This document shows positions 1 to 6,254 of a DNA stretch of 19,326 nucleotides, piece by piece. A program made the translations under genes and the position numbers. The DNA comes from an uncultured Desulfobacterales bacterium (GTDB lineage: Bacteria; Desulfobacterota; Desulfobacteria; Desulfobacterales; JAFDCJ01). The notes under the pieces were generated by a model that saw only the letters and a program-made list of their open reading frames with translations, was not told the origin of the DNA and made no database searches. Position 1 is the stretch's first letter. The number at the start of each line of letters is the position of its first letter. Location: assembly GCA_945787595.1 (NCBI GenBank), contig CALZJV010000197.1, positions 1 through 19,326 of the forward strand, given 5' to 3'.

Positions 1-60
1 TGAAGACCTACCATAATTAATGTCTTCAGTACCTTTGTTTTTAAAACTTCTTATGGCCAT
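1..60 (-). CDS. higB: HigB/RelE-like toxin, N-terminus only (third integron cassette)
   Basis: An open frame starts at ATG 60-58 and runs off the left edge, giving 20 residues that begin MAIRSFKNKGTED. HigB-type toxins of the RelE superfamily commonly begin with a hydrophobic-basic SFK.KG.E pattern, and this fits well. Family members are mRNA interferases that cleave transcripts on the ribosome and are held in check by an antitoxin encoded downstream. The gene lies about 134 bp inside the third cassette, is transcribed in cassette direction and has its own promoter with a palindromic operator, which is the usual arrangement for toxin-antitoxin cassettes in sedentary integrons. No clear Shine-Dalgarno sequence precedes the ATG. 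Catalytic residues and the antitoxin lie outside the window, so the identification rests on 20 residues plus context. Confidence 0.6.
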   Translation of the reverse strand, partial: MAIRSFKNKGTEDINYGRSS

Positions 61-88
61 AATTGAAACCCGAAATTGATAATTGCCT

Positions 89-117
89 ACTATACCGGAT
101 TCCGGTATAGCGGTCAA
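89..117 (-). promoter_or_regulatory. sigma70-type promoter of the toxin gene
   Basis: On the - strand a -35 box TTGACC (117-112) is separated by exactly 17 bp from a -10 box TATAGT (94-89). Transcription would begin near position 82, about 20 bases before the toxin ATG at 60. A promoter inside a cassette is unusual except for toxin-antitoxin cassettes, which need to be expressed wherever they sit in an array. Confidence 0.7.
90..110. promoter_or_regulatory. Perfect palindromic operator between -35 and -10
   Basis: Two perfect 10-base arms, CTATACCGGA and its complement, surround one central base at 100. The palindrome fills the promoter spacer and overlaps the -10 box, so a dimer bound here would block RNA polymerase. 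By analogy with higBA and similar operons the repressor would be the antitoxin encoded just outside the window. Confidence 0.7.
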
Positions 118-188
118 GGTATTTTTAAATTGACCCTGAAACTGAATATCGTATTGAGATGAAGGTGAAAATCGGCATGAATACAGCA

Positions 189-273
189 ATATAACGCCTA
201 CATCAGCCGACTACAAAAGTGGGGTGACGTAGGAACCCTGCTTTTGTTGGTCGGATGCATGTACTTGTTATGC
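189..273 (-). other. attC recombination site of cassette 2 (85 bp)
   Basis: Read on the - strand the site starts with R'' GCATAAC (273-267) and ends with R' GTTATAT (195-189). Between them two long imperfectly complementary arms can pair: the left contains CCGACCAACAAAAGCAGGG and the right is the complement of CCGACTACAAAAGTGGGG, with unpaired bases further out. This is the folded-strand architecture of attC sites recognised by integron integrases. The site begins 33 bases after the stop codon of the YHYH gene. Confidence 0.85.
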
Positions 274-2022
274 GGCATTTAATTTTTAATTTAGCCAATC
301 TGTTTCTCATTTATTAAGACAATCTACTGGGCACTGTTGATTACTTTCAGTATTGTCACAAATTCCATCACCGCAATATTTACGCGATTGCTGATTATTT
401 GATGATGTTTTGGATCCGTTGCTCTTGTTAGCCGGAGATTTTTGTTTCCGATCATTTCTCTGTGTATTTAGCTGATAGGTTTCGACAGTCTTTTTACCAT
501 CCCCATCGACATATTCAAACTGGTACTGCCCTTTTTCATCCCAGTTATAGTTCACTTGGAGTTGCTTACTGCCAACCGTATATTCCAGTGAATAACTATT
601 CTCTGCGACCTTCTTTAAGCCCGTTATTTTGGCACCGTTTAAGGGACCATAATCCTTGGTTCGAACGGGGTAAGATCTGGGTTGTGGTTCAATCTGATCT
701 TCGGGTGCATTTGCAGGTGAATCTGTTTGTACCACCCCTCTTAAACCTGCTATTAAATACGGAGGGTAGTCAGCGGCATGATATTGATAGGTGCCTGCCT
801 GGTTGAACCTGCCTAAATATTTATCGAGAGTCTCTTTAGTTTTACCATACAAGGGATAACCATCTAGCGCATAACCAATGGGGTTACCTTCACCTACCAC
901 TTTTTCCAAGTGTTCGGGAGCTACATGGTAGTGGTAATCATCAGCTCGGCCACTATGACCACCCCAGCTATCCAGCTCCCCTATATCAGCGGCATACTCA
1001 CCCCTATTATTCAATGCATTAAAAATGGGTACTCCATTAACAGCTATGGCAATTGCGCCTCTATGAAAGTGGTCTTTCGTTAGCATTGGATTATCAGCTA
1101 ACACCGGTTTAAGTGGGATTTTCCAGCTATTACTGCCTGTATAGTTTTGTGGAAGTGGAACTTGCTGCTGCCAACTTGTAATACCCACCATCATATTGTG
1201 TTCAGGCAAACCGTTCGATGCTACCAGCAAATAGTCTGAATCTTCGCTGGTTTTAACATCATCAAAATGCTTAAAGTGAGAATGCATGTGGCTGTTTTTA
1301 CTTTGAGTTTTAGTGATTTCTCGTTTGCCATCAACGACAAGCCGACAAAGCAAGGTATTATCTTTTTCCAGATCATCGGTCCAGATAAGCTTTGCGTTTG
1401 AATCCCATTTGATTCTATCGTAACCATCTTTCGGCCTTACCTGAGCGGCCGTATATTCCGTCGCACTTACCCATGAACTGTCATCAAAACTTGGCGTTTT
1501 CCATGAGGCTGGTTCAGCTTCAGATATAAACTGGCATTCACCCTGACCCGCTATCGGTTTTGATGAGCTTGAACACGTACTATCCAATGGAGCCTTATGA
1601 ATGACTTTACATCGCATAGAGGAATCAGAAACGGCAACGACACTTCCAGATTTTAGGTCTGTGATTTGGGTAATAAACCCACCGTCTCCCATTTGTTGAC
1701 GGTTTGAGCCAATATATTCAAGCCCAGTATCGTTCTGCTTAAAATCTTTAATAACAAACGCCAAAACAAAGGAGCTTGATGCAGAAAAATGATGAGTTTC
1801 GGCATTAAAAGATCGTTCCGTTTTTATAGAAACTGAATCCTCAAATAACGGCTTGCCATCGATATAAGCCGCAAACCAGTTGTCAGCCCACACATCTATG
1901 TTGTACTGCTTTAGTTCGGCTGAAGTTGCAATAGAGCTAAAAAACAAGCAATAAACAGAAAATAATTGTAGCGTTTGTAGAGTAAAGGGTTTCATATAAA
2001 CTCCTGTAAGAATTATGCATAA
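195..2022 (-). mobile_element. Integron gene cassette 2 (1828 bp)
   Basis: The cassette runs from the crossover in GTTATGC (2023-2017) to the G of GTTATAT (195) and holds one gene, the YHYH protein, plus its attC. The heptamer at its start, GTTATGC, is the exact complement of the R'' box of its own attC (GCATAAC), as expected when both came from one circular molecule. It is long for a cassette; most are about 0.5-1 kb. Confidence 0.8.
307..1995 (-). CDS. Secreted YHYH-domain protein (cassette 2)
   Basis: The 562-residue product has a signal peptide (about residues 1-26, ending SIATSA). The N-terminal half has two jelly-roll-like segments with motifs such as WADNWFAAYIDGK and W..PSFDDSSW, as in carbohydrate-binding or galactose-binding-like folds. 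The C-terminal half carries the YHYH domain, with DDYHYHV at about residues 352-358 followed by GYALDGYPLYG. The tail has a cysteine-rich CGDGICDNTE...CPVDC motif found in some extracellular proteins. The precise function of YHYH proteins is not established. An ATG 30 bases further upstream is possible, but the chosen ATG at 1995 has an AGGAG ribosome site at proper distance and starts the signal peptide directly. It is the only gene of its cassette, with no promoter of its own seen, so transcription probably comes from the integron platform. Confidence 0.85.
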   Translation of the reverse strand: MKPFTLQTLQLFSVYCLFFSSIATSAELKQYNIDVWADNWFAAYIDGKPLFEDSVSIKTERSFNAETHHFSASSSFVLAFVIKDFKQNDTGLEYIGSNRQQMGDGGFITQITDLKSGSVVAVSDSSMRCKVIHKAPLDSTCSSSSKPIAGQGECQFISEAEPASWKTPSFDDSSWVSATEYTAAQVRPKDGYDRIKWDSNAKLIWTDDLEKDNTLLCRLVVDGKREITKTQSKNSHMHSHFKHFDDVKTSEDSDYLLVASNGLPEHNMMVGITSWQQQVPLPQNYTGSNSWKIPLKPVLADNPMLTKDHFHRGAIAIAVNGVPIFNALNNRGEYAADIGELDSWGGHSGRADDYHYHVAPEHLEKVVGEGNPIGYALDGYPLYGKTKETLDKYLGRFNQAGTYQYHAADYPPYLIAGLRGVVQTDSPANAPEDQIEPQPRSYPVRTKDYGPLNGAKITGLKKVAENSYSLEYTVGSKQLQVNYNWDEKGQYQFEYVDGDGKKTVETYQLNTQRNDRKQKSPANKSNGSKTSSNNQQSRKYCGDGICDNTESNQQCPVDCLNK

Positions 2023-2120
2023 CATTCCCGGTGAGCAGCGGTCTAAATAAATATCAAATTGGCACGGCTTTTACGCAAAACCGCGATATTCACGCCGTCT
2101 GCTCCACTGGTTGGTTAGGG
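2017..2120 (-). other. attC recombination site of cassette 1 (104 bp)
   Basis: On the - strand the site runs from R'' CCCTAAC (2120-2114) to R' GTTATGC (2023-2017). The inner L boxes pair as GTGGAGCAGACGG against the complement of CCGCTGCTCAC, leaving an extra G and an extra A unpaired on one side. Such extrahelical bases are the hallmark by which integrases choose the bottom strand of attC. The stop codon TAA of the nuclease gene (2117-2115) lies inside the R'' box. Confidence 0.88.
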
Positions 2121-2746
2121 ATTTTTGGGCAATTTATAAGAAATATTTTCATTGTTGACCACGATGTACTTACGTTCTTTAAGTATTTTGATCAAAGACA
2201 TTAACTCGTCATCCTCAAGCTTTTTAGTAAACAAAGAATTTATTGTGTTAGCCAATGTCTTAATCTTTCTTGGCCTTGATTGCCCCCTACCTGCCAGATT
2301 TTTTATTATTGCCGTGATTGTTTCGTCGTTGTCCGTAGCACTGGATATTCGCAAAACAGGTATTTCTGCTAAATCCTTTTCCCTATGTATACGTATCTTT
2401 CTTGTTCTGAGGTGTTTAATTAAAGGATCAAACCCAGTATCTTTTGAGATAATATGAAAATAGCCCTCAGGATCTTGCAACGATAACTGGCCGATGTAAA
2501 AAGCTATGTGAAAATCTAAAGCGTTGTTTCCATTGCCGGAAATTTTAACATATTTCGCATTGTCACCGAAATCCTGCATCACTTTAGCAAGATCAAAGGG
2601 GACTTTTGTTTGATTTGCTCCCACAAACACAAATATCTTGAAGGGGTGATTCGTGAGAATTTCTAAATTCTTTGGTTGAACATTCTCAAAATCTATCAGT
2701 ACGTAGTTTGTAGGCAATTGCCTCTCCTTTATTATTGATTCCCTAA
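2023..2746 (-). mobile_element. Integron gene cassette 1 (724 bp)
   Basis: This is the first cassette next to attI. It begins at the crossover in GTTAGGG (2747-2741) and ends at the G of GTTATGC (2023). GTTAGGG is the exact complement of its own R'' box CCCTAAC. It holds a single gene for a NYN/PIN-like protein that occupies nearly all of its length. Confidence 0.82.
2115..2717 (-). CDS. NYN/PIN-like domain protein, putative RNase (cassette 1)
   Basis: The 200-residue protein opens with YVLIDFENVQPKN, the signature start of NYN (LabA/DUF88-like) PIN-fold domains. Likely metal-binding acidic residues are Asp9 and Glu11, Asp68 in GNNALDFH, and Asp93 and Asp97 in SKDTGFDP. The fold is typical of Mg-dependent ribonucleases. 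Residues ~150-200 are basic then helical and may form a small winged-helix RNA-binding tail like OST-HTH domains. The start codon is TTG at 2717; it is preceded by AAAGGAG with six bases between, and no in-frame ATG lies close. As the first cassette it should be the one most strongly expressed from the platform promoter. Possible roles are RNA processing, toxin-like activity or phage defence; the sequence does not decide. Confidence 0.8.
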   Translation of the reverse strand: MPTNYVLIDFENVQPKNLEILTNHPFKIFVFVGANQTKVPFDLAKVMQDFGDNAKYVKISGNGNNALDFHIAFYIGQLSLQDPEGYFHIISKDTGFDPLIKHLRTRKIRIHREKDLAEIPVLRISSATDNDETITAIIKNLAGRGQSRPRKIKTLANTINSLFTKKLEDDELMSLIKILKERKYIVVNNENISYKLPKNP

Positions 2747-2767
2747 CAGTGTTGATAGATGTAAAAA

Positions 2768-2797
2768 ATTCTATATATTGCCCTTATATTATGTAAA
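2768..2797 (-). promoter_or_regulatory. Candidate cassette promoter (Pc)
   Basis: Reading toward the cassettes, TTTACA (2797-2792) is followed after 16 bp by TATAGA (2775-2770), or after 18 bp by TAGAAT (2773-2768). Its position just before the attI crossover is right for a promoter driving cassette 1. The surrounding DNA is so AT-rich that chance matches are likely. Confidence 0.35.
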
Positions 2798-2831
2798 ATA
2801 TTCCATTTATAATTATATTGCAAGATAAAAT

Positions 2832-2859
2832 ATGGAAAAATAGCTCTTGACTTTTCCAT
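2832..2859. repeat. 8-bp inverted repeat upstream of intI
   Basis: ATGGAAAA (2832-2839) and its exact complement TTTTCCAT (2852-2859) are separated by 12 bases and end 25 bases before the intI ATG. The position suits an operator or a promoter-overlapping hairpin controlling the integrase, but no known regulator is recognised. Confidence 0.4.
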
Positions 2860-2883
2860 GTTTTGCTTTTATTGCTTAATATC

Positions 2884-4041
2884 ATGGAAAATAAACCCAT
2901 ATTCAAACCAGATCCGAAATTGCGGCTCATGGATCAGGTCCGCCAGGTTCTCAGATACCATCACTATTCGTATCGGACAGAACAAACTTACTGTGACTGG
3001 ATTATACGCTTTGTCAAATTTCATGGCAACCAACAGCACCCTAAAGATATGGCGAAACCCGAGATTGAAGCTTTTTTAAGTCATCTCGCTACCAACCGCA
3101 AAGTGGCGGCTTCAACCCAGCGACAGGCGCTAAATGCTCTCGTCTTCTTGTATAAGCATGTTTTAGACATGCCTATCGGGGACAACATCGCCCCTGTGAA
3201 AGCCAAAAAACGCCGCCGCCCTCCTGTGGTAATGACAAAGGCTGAAGTCCGCCAATTTCTAAATCAAATGAAAGGTACCCATCTTCTGATGGCAAAAGTG
3301 ATGTATGGCGGCGGTCTGCGCCTTATGGAGTGCTTGCGCCTGAGAGTCATGGACCTCGATTTTGCAAAATCCCAAATGTATGTCAGAGGTAAGGGTGGAA
3401 AGGACCGCCTTACAACTCTACCGCCATCCATTTACGACGACCTAAAGGCACACCTGTTACGTGTCAAAAAGCTCCATGAAGCGGATTTAGATGCCGGGTT
3501 CGGAAGTGCTTATCTCCCTGAGGCTTTGGCCCGTAAATACCGCAATGCTTCAAGGGAATATAGATGGCAATATGTTTTTCCAGCCAAAAAATTGAGCAAG
3601 GACCCCAGATCTGATATTATTCGCAGGCACCACGTGATTGAATCCGGTTTGCAGAAAGCCGTGAAGATCGCCGTGGATCGGGCCGGAATCACAAAACGTG
3701 TTGGCACCCACACCTTGCGCCATTGCTTCGCGACCCATTTGCTCGAAGACGGGGTAAACATTCGTGTCGTTCAGGAGCTCATGGGTCATGCCGATGTGAA
3801 GACCACCGAAATATATACTCACGTCATGGAGAAGGATATCCAGGCTGTGAGATCCACAGGGGGCTCCCGCCAGATAAATTTGAACATCAAACTAGAATCA
3901 ATTCATCTTCTATTTTTCCTTCATATTAACTTCTCAACGTTTTCATCCCTTGCTGGTCTTTTCAAGGAAGTACTCGACACCGTTACAACTTGTTACAGAC
4001 TGTTACACCGGAGAAAAGCATTCCGATCAAAAGGTGGTTAA
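2884..4041 (+). CDS. intI: Integron integrase (tyrosine recombinase)
   Basis: IntI catalyses attI x attC and attC x attC recombination, moving cassettes. Counting from ATG 2884, the catalytic residues are Arg146 (GGGLRLMEC), His276 and Arg279 (HTLRH), His302 (LMGH) and the nucleophile Tyr311 (EIYTHV), nearly the same positions as in class 1 integron integrases. The integron-specific insertion is present at about residues 204-250 ([10 protein letters not shown]...[15 protein letters not shown]...RRHHV), which separates IntI from XerC/D and phage integrases. The N-terminal SAM-like DNA-binding domain covers roughly residues 14-100. No good ribosome site precedes the ATG; an upstream in-frame TTG at 2863 is less likely. 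The product is 385 residues, about 50 longer than typical IntI, because the frame continues after AVRSTGGS into sequence not resembling the family. It is divergent from the cassette array, as in normal integrons. Confidence 0.93.
   Translation: MENKPIFKPDPKLRLMDQVRQVLRYHHYSYRTEQTYCDWIIRFVKFHGNQQHPKDMAKPEIEAFLSHLATNRKVAASTQRQALNALVFLYKHVLDMPIGDNIAPVKAKKRRRPPVVMTKAEVRQFLNQMKGTHLLMAKVMYGGGLRLMECLRLRVMDLDFAKSQMYVRGKGGKDRLTTLPPSIYDDLKAHLLRVKKLHEADLDAGFGSAYLPEALARKYRNASREYRWQYVFPAKKLSKDPRSDIIRRHHVIESGLQKAVKIAVDRAGITKRVGTHTLRHCFATHLLEDGVNIRVVQELMGHADVKTTEIYTHVMEKDIQAVRSTGGSRQINLNIKLESIHLLFFLHINFSTFSSLAGLFKEVLDTVTTCYRLLHRRKAFRSKGG
3982..4007 (+). promoter_or_regulatory. Three GTTACA direct repeats with 10-bp period
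   Basis: GTTACA occurs at 3982, 3992 and 4002, exactly one helical turn apart with 4-base spacers (on the other strand TGTAAC three times). Tandem half-sites at this spacing are typical of OmpR/PhoB-family regulators, and one is encoded at 6255. The array lies about 100 bp before the Spy-like gene and inside the odd C-terminal extension of intI. Regulator and target are inferred. Confidence 0.5.
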
Positions 4042-4106
4042 TATCTACCTCAACGGCTAAAAAAGCTATTAACCCATTCATGTTATCTTAAACCAAAGGA
4101 GGCATC

Positions 4107-4547
4107 ATGGTAAGAAAAGGACTGCACATTTTGTTGATTGGTATGCTGGTTTCAGGTGTTGCGATGTTTTCCGGCTGCCGGCGTCATTCCCAAGGCCATA
4201 AGGCCGCATTCATGGTGGATTACATCAGTGAGACGCTGGACTTGAACGAAAGCCAGCAGGCGCAATTGGACCAGACTAAAGATGAGATAATGACAAAGGC
4301 TCAGCAGATGCATGCCGACAAAGAGTCAATGCATGAAGAACTCGTTGCCCAACTGCGAAGTGAAGAGATCGATCAGGTTCGTGTGAAGGCATTGGTAGCT
4401 GAGCACAGAGCGAAGATGGATGACGTTGTCGATCTGATCGTGGTCCGCCTGGCTGAGTTTCATAAGACGCTGACACCGGAGCAAAAGGAAAAGTTGATTT
4501 CCAAAATTGAAACTTTTAAAAAATGGCATCACCGTGACTTGGAATAG
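4107..4547 (+). CDS. Spy/CpxP-like periplasmic lipoprotein
   Basis: The 146-residue protein has a lipoprotein signal with a lipobox ending FSGC (Cys24), then an almost entirely helical, charged domain. The segments LDLNESQQAQL (about residues 46-56) and LTPEQKEKL (about 127-135) match the LTxxQ-type repeats of the Spy/CpxP family, which are periplasmic chaperones or sensors of envelope stress; CpxP inhibits the CpxA kinase. A strong ribosome site AAAGGAGG lies just before the ATG. The protein has histidine pairs near both ends (HSQGHK, KWHHRD), which hints at metal binding. A response regulator and a CpxA-like kinase are encoded 1.7 kb downstream on the same strand, so it probably belongs to their regulon. 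Confidence 0.8.
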   Translation: MVRKGLHILLIGMLVSGVAMFSGCRRHSQGHKAAFMVDYISETLDLNESQQAQLDQTKDEIMTKAQQMHADKESMHEELVAQLRSEEIDQVRVKALVAEHRAKMDDVVDLIVVRLAEFHKTLTPEQKEKLISKIETFKKWHHRDLE

Positions 4548-4553
4548 AAAAGA

Positions 4554-4625
4554 GTTGCGAGTTGCGAGTTGCGGGTTGCGGGTTGCGGGTGTCGGGTTGC
4601 GCGTTGCGAGCTTACGGGTTGCGGG
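4554..4625 (+). repeat. Tandem 7-bp repeat (GTTGCGR)
   Basis: About ten tandem copies of GTTGCGG or GTTGCGA, with three degenerate units (GTGTCGG, GTTGCGC and an 8-base GCTTACGG), start 7 bases after the Spy-like stop codon. Such a low-complexity array can vary in length by slippage. The rest of the gap to 4839 shows only the ribosome site of the next gene; no clear promoter was recognised. Confidence 0.8.
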
Positions 4626-4839
4626 AATGGGTGTTTAGAGATGCAACGTGCGGTTTGTTAGTCGCGTGTTTAAGAGCAGGGCCGATCGTTGGGGTCGGCT
4701 CTGTAAAATCCGATTGCGCTGCTTTGTTGGCGATAACACCGACGGGCACGGGAGCTTTACAGTGAGCAAAGGTGACATCGGGATAGTGAATGATTATTGT
4801 TTTTGTCATATTCAGTTTTAATTCAGGAGTCTATTTGAT

Positions 4840-5895
4840 ATGACACGAAGACAGTTCATTCGAAATTTTCTGATCACCTTTAAAAGCCTGGCGATGATGA
4901 GCCTTATGCCGAAAATACCTATTGCGGCAGTTCCCGCTGATTCCGCAACAGAGACGCCCCATTATAAACTGTTAAACGGACGCAGTCTGCGCAATATTGC
5001 GCAAGAAAAAATACATCACAATTCCGGCGGCTTTGTGAACCCTTTAGGGCTGAATCGCGAAGGCCGCTTCTGGGAAGTCATGAAATGGAAGCTTTTCAGT
5101 AACAATCAATTTAAAAAATTCTTTACGGGAGAACAGGTAACTCCCGTATCCATCGATTGGGAGCCGGTTCGACAATACCAGGGCTGTTCAATAACCTTTG
5201 TCAAACATGCCAGCGTGATGATCAAAGATGAGGACCGTTATATTCTGGTCGATCCGGTATTCTCTGATATCTTCTGGTTTATCAAAGACTTTTCACCGCT
5301 GGAGTTTGATCTGCAAACCATGCCGCAGCCCCGTCATGTTCTCATTACCCATGGGCACTATGACCATCTTGACAAACCATCCCTGGCATCTTTGAATAAA
5401 AACACCCATGTCATCTCCCCCCTGGGTTACAACCAAATCTTTCGAGATCTGGCCATGAATAACCGGACGCAGTTGGACTGGTTTGATTCGTATGGTGACG
5501 GGAAGCAGGAAATTACATTTTTACCTTGCAATCACTGGACGATGCGTAACCCGATGACAGGGCCCAACCGGTCTTTGTGGGGTTCATACCTGATTAGAAC
5601 CAGCAGCGGGCACACAATTTATTTATCGGGCGATACCGCCTATTTTGATGGTTTTGAACAACTGGGAAAGGAATTTGATATCGACCTGGCCATCTTCAAT
5701 GTTGGCGCCTATGAACCCCGCTGGTTCATGGCACCAAGCCACATGAATCCGCGCGAAACGGTTCAGGCCTTCAAAGAGCTAAATGCCCGCAAACTGCTGA
5801 TTGTTCATTGGGGAACCTTTCGAGAGGAACTCAAAAAAGAAGGGCTTCTCGACCGTCTGGTCGATCTCAAGCATGGTGAGACTATGTTTTTATAG
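4840..5895 (+). CDS. Tat-exported metallo-beta-lactamase-fold hydrolase (NAPE-PLD/UlaG-like)
   Basis: The 351-residue protein begins TRRQFIRNFL, a twin-arginine signal followed by a short hydrophobic stretch ending near IPIAAVPA, so the enzyme is probably folded in the cytoplasm and moved to the periplasm. The metallo-beta-lactamase core follows: HASVMI, the metal site THGHYDHLD (His171, His173, Asp175, His176), LPCNHWTMR, LSGDTAY with the bridging Asp, and a final HWGTF histidine. This order and the FNVGAYEPRWFM segment resemble the NAPE-PLD-type branch, whose members hydrolyse phosphodiester or lactone bonds; the substrate here is unknown. AGGAG precedes the ATG by about ten bases. It sits between a Spy-like lipoprotein and a two-component system on the same strand, suggesting a role in envelope maintenance, but a shared transcript is not shown. 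Confidence 0.85.
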   Translation: MTRRQFIRNFLITFKSLAMMSLMPKIPIAAVPADSATETPHYKLLNGRSLRNIAQEKIHHNSGGFVNPLGLNREGRFWEVMKWKLFSNNQFKKFFTGEQVTPVSIDWEPVRQYQGCSITFVKHASVMIKDEDRYILVDPVFSDIFWFIKDFSPLEFDLQTMPQPRHVLITHGHYDHLDKPSLASLNKNTHVISPLGYNQIFRDLAMNNRTQLDWFDSYGDGKQEITFLPCNHWTMRNPMTGPNRSLWGSYLIRTSSGHTIYLSGDTAYFDGFEQLGKEFDIDLAIFNVGAYEPRWFMAPSHMNPRETVQAFKELNARKLLIVHWGTFREELKKEGLLDRLVDLKHGETMFL

Positions 5896-6254
5896 AAAAA
5901 GTTCGGTCGACCACCGAAAGGGCAGTGTTTTTTTTATGAACCGCACGCTCACTTTGTTCGCTCGACAGACGCGGACGCACGCAGAACTTTTGCATCCGCG
6001 ACCCCAGTGAAACATGCTGCGCGTTTCACAGGGCAAGCCTGCGGAGGCAAAAACAGTAATCGCTGCGCGAACCGATCGGATCTTCAACTTGAAAGGCCAG
6101 AGGCTTTTTTGTCCGCGAATTGTCTGCGTGTGTCTGCGGTTACAATATTTACTGATCTATCGAACACTACGGGGATCATCTGCTCCTCCAATTAAATTAC
6201 ACCAACTTTCTTGGATGTGATCTTTGAATACAATCTATTTAATGCGACAAAAGT
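5896..6254. other. Intergenic region before the response regulator
   Basis: No convincing gene lies here; short frames overlap on both strands. There is a hairpin GTGAAAC/GTTTCAC (6007-6013 and 6023-6029, 9-base loop) and a short TTCGGT/ACCGAA stem just after the previous stop with a T-run at about 5929-5936 that is too far from the stem to be a convincing terminator. A promoter for the regulator gene must be here, but none stands out. Confidence 0.5.

Larger units (their letters stand above)
1..194 (-). mobile_element. Integron gene cassette 3 (partial)
   Basis: The cassette begins at the crossover point inside the GTTATAT heptamer (195-189, - strand) and continues past the left edge. It contains a ~135-base 5' region with a promoter and operator and the first 20 codons of a HigB-like toxin. 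Its own attC lies outside; if the cassette is intact, that attC should have ATATAAC as its R'' box. Confidence 0.65.
2741..2883 (-). other. attI primary integration site and platform intergenic region
   Basis: The very AT-rich stretch between the intI start and cassette 1 must contain attI. Its crossover heptamer is GTTAGGG on the - strand (2747-2741), now joined to cassette 1. The outer limit of attI and any extra integrase-binding direct repeats cannot be defined by eye. No LexA-like CTGT-N8-ACAG box was found here. Confidence 0.7.

Noticed and set aside
462..806. 114-codon + strand frame inside cassette 2
   Set aside because: It is antisense to the well-supported YHYH gene and shows no protein features of its own.
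2748..2883. LexA box controlling intI
   Set aside because: No CTGT-N8-ACAG match was found; a single ACAG near 2746 has no partner.
5901..5936. Rho-independent terminator after the metallohydrolase gene
   Set aside because: The 6-bp TTCGGT/ACCGAA stem is too far (about 9 bases) from the T-run to be confident.
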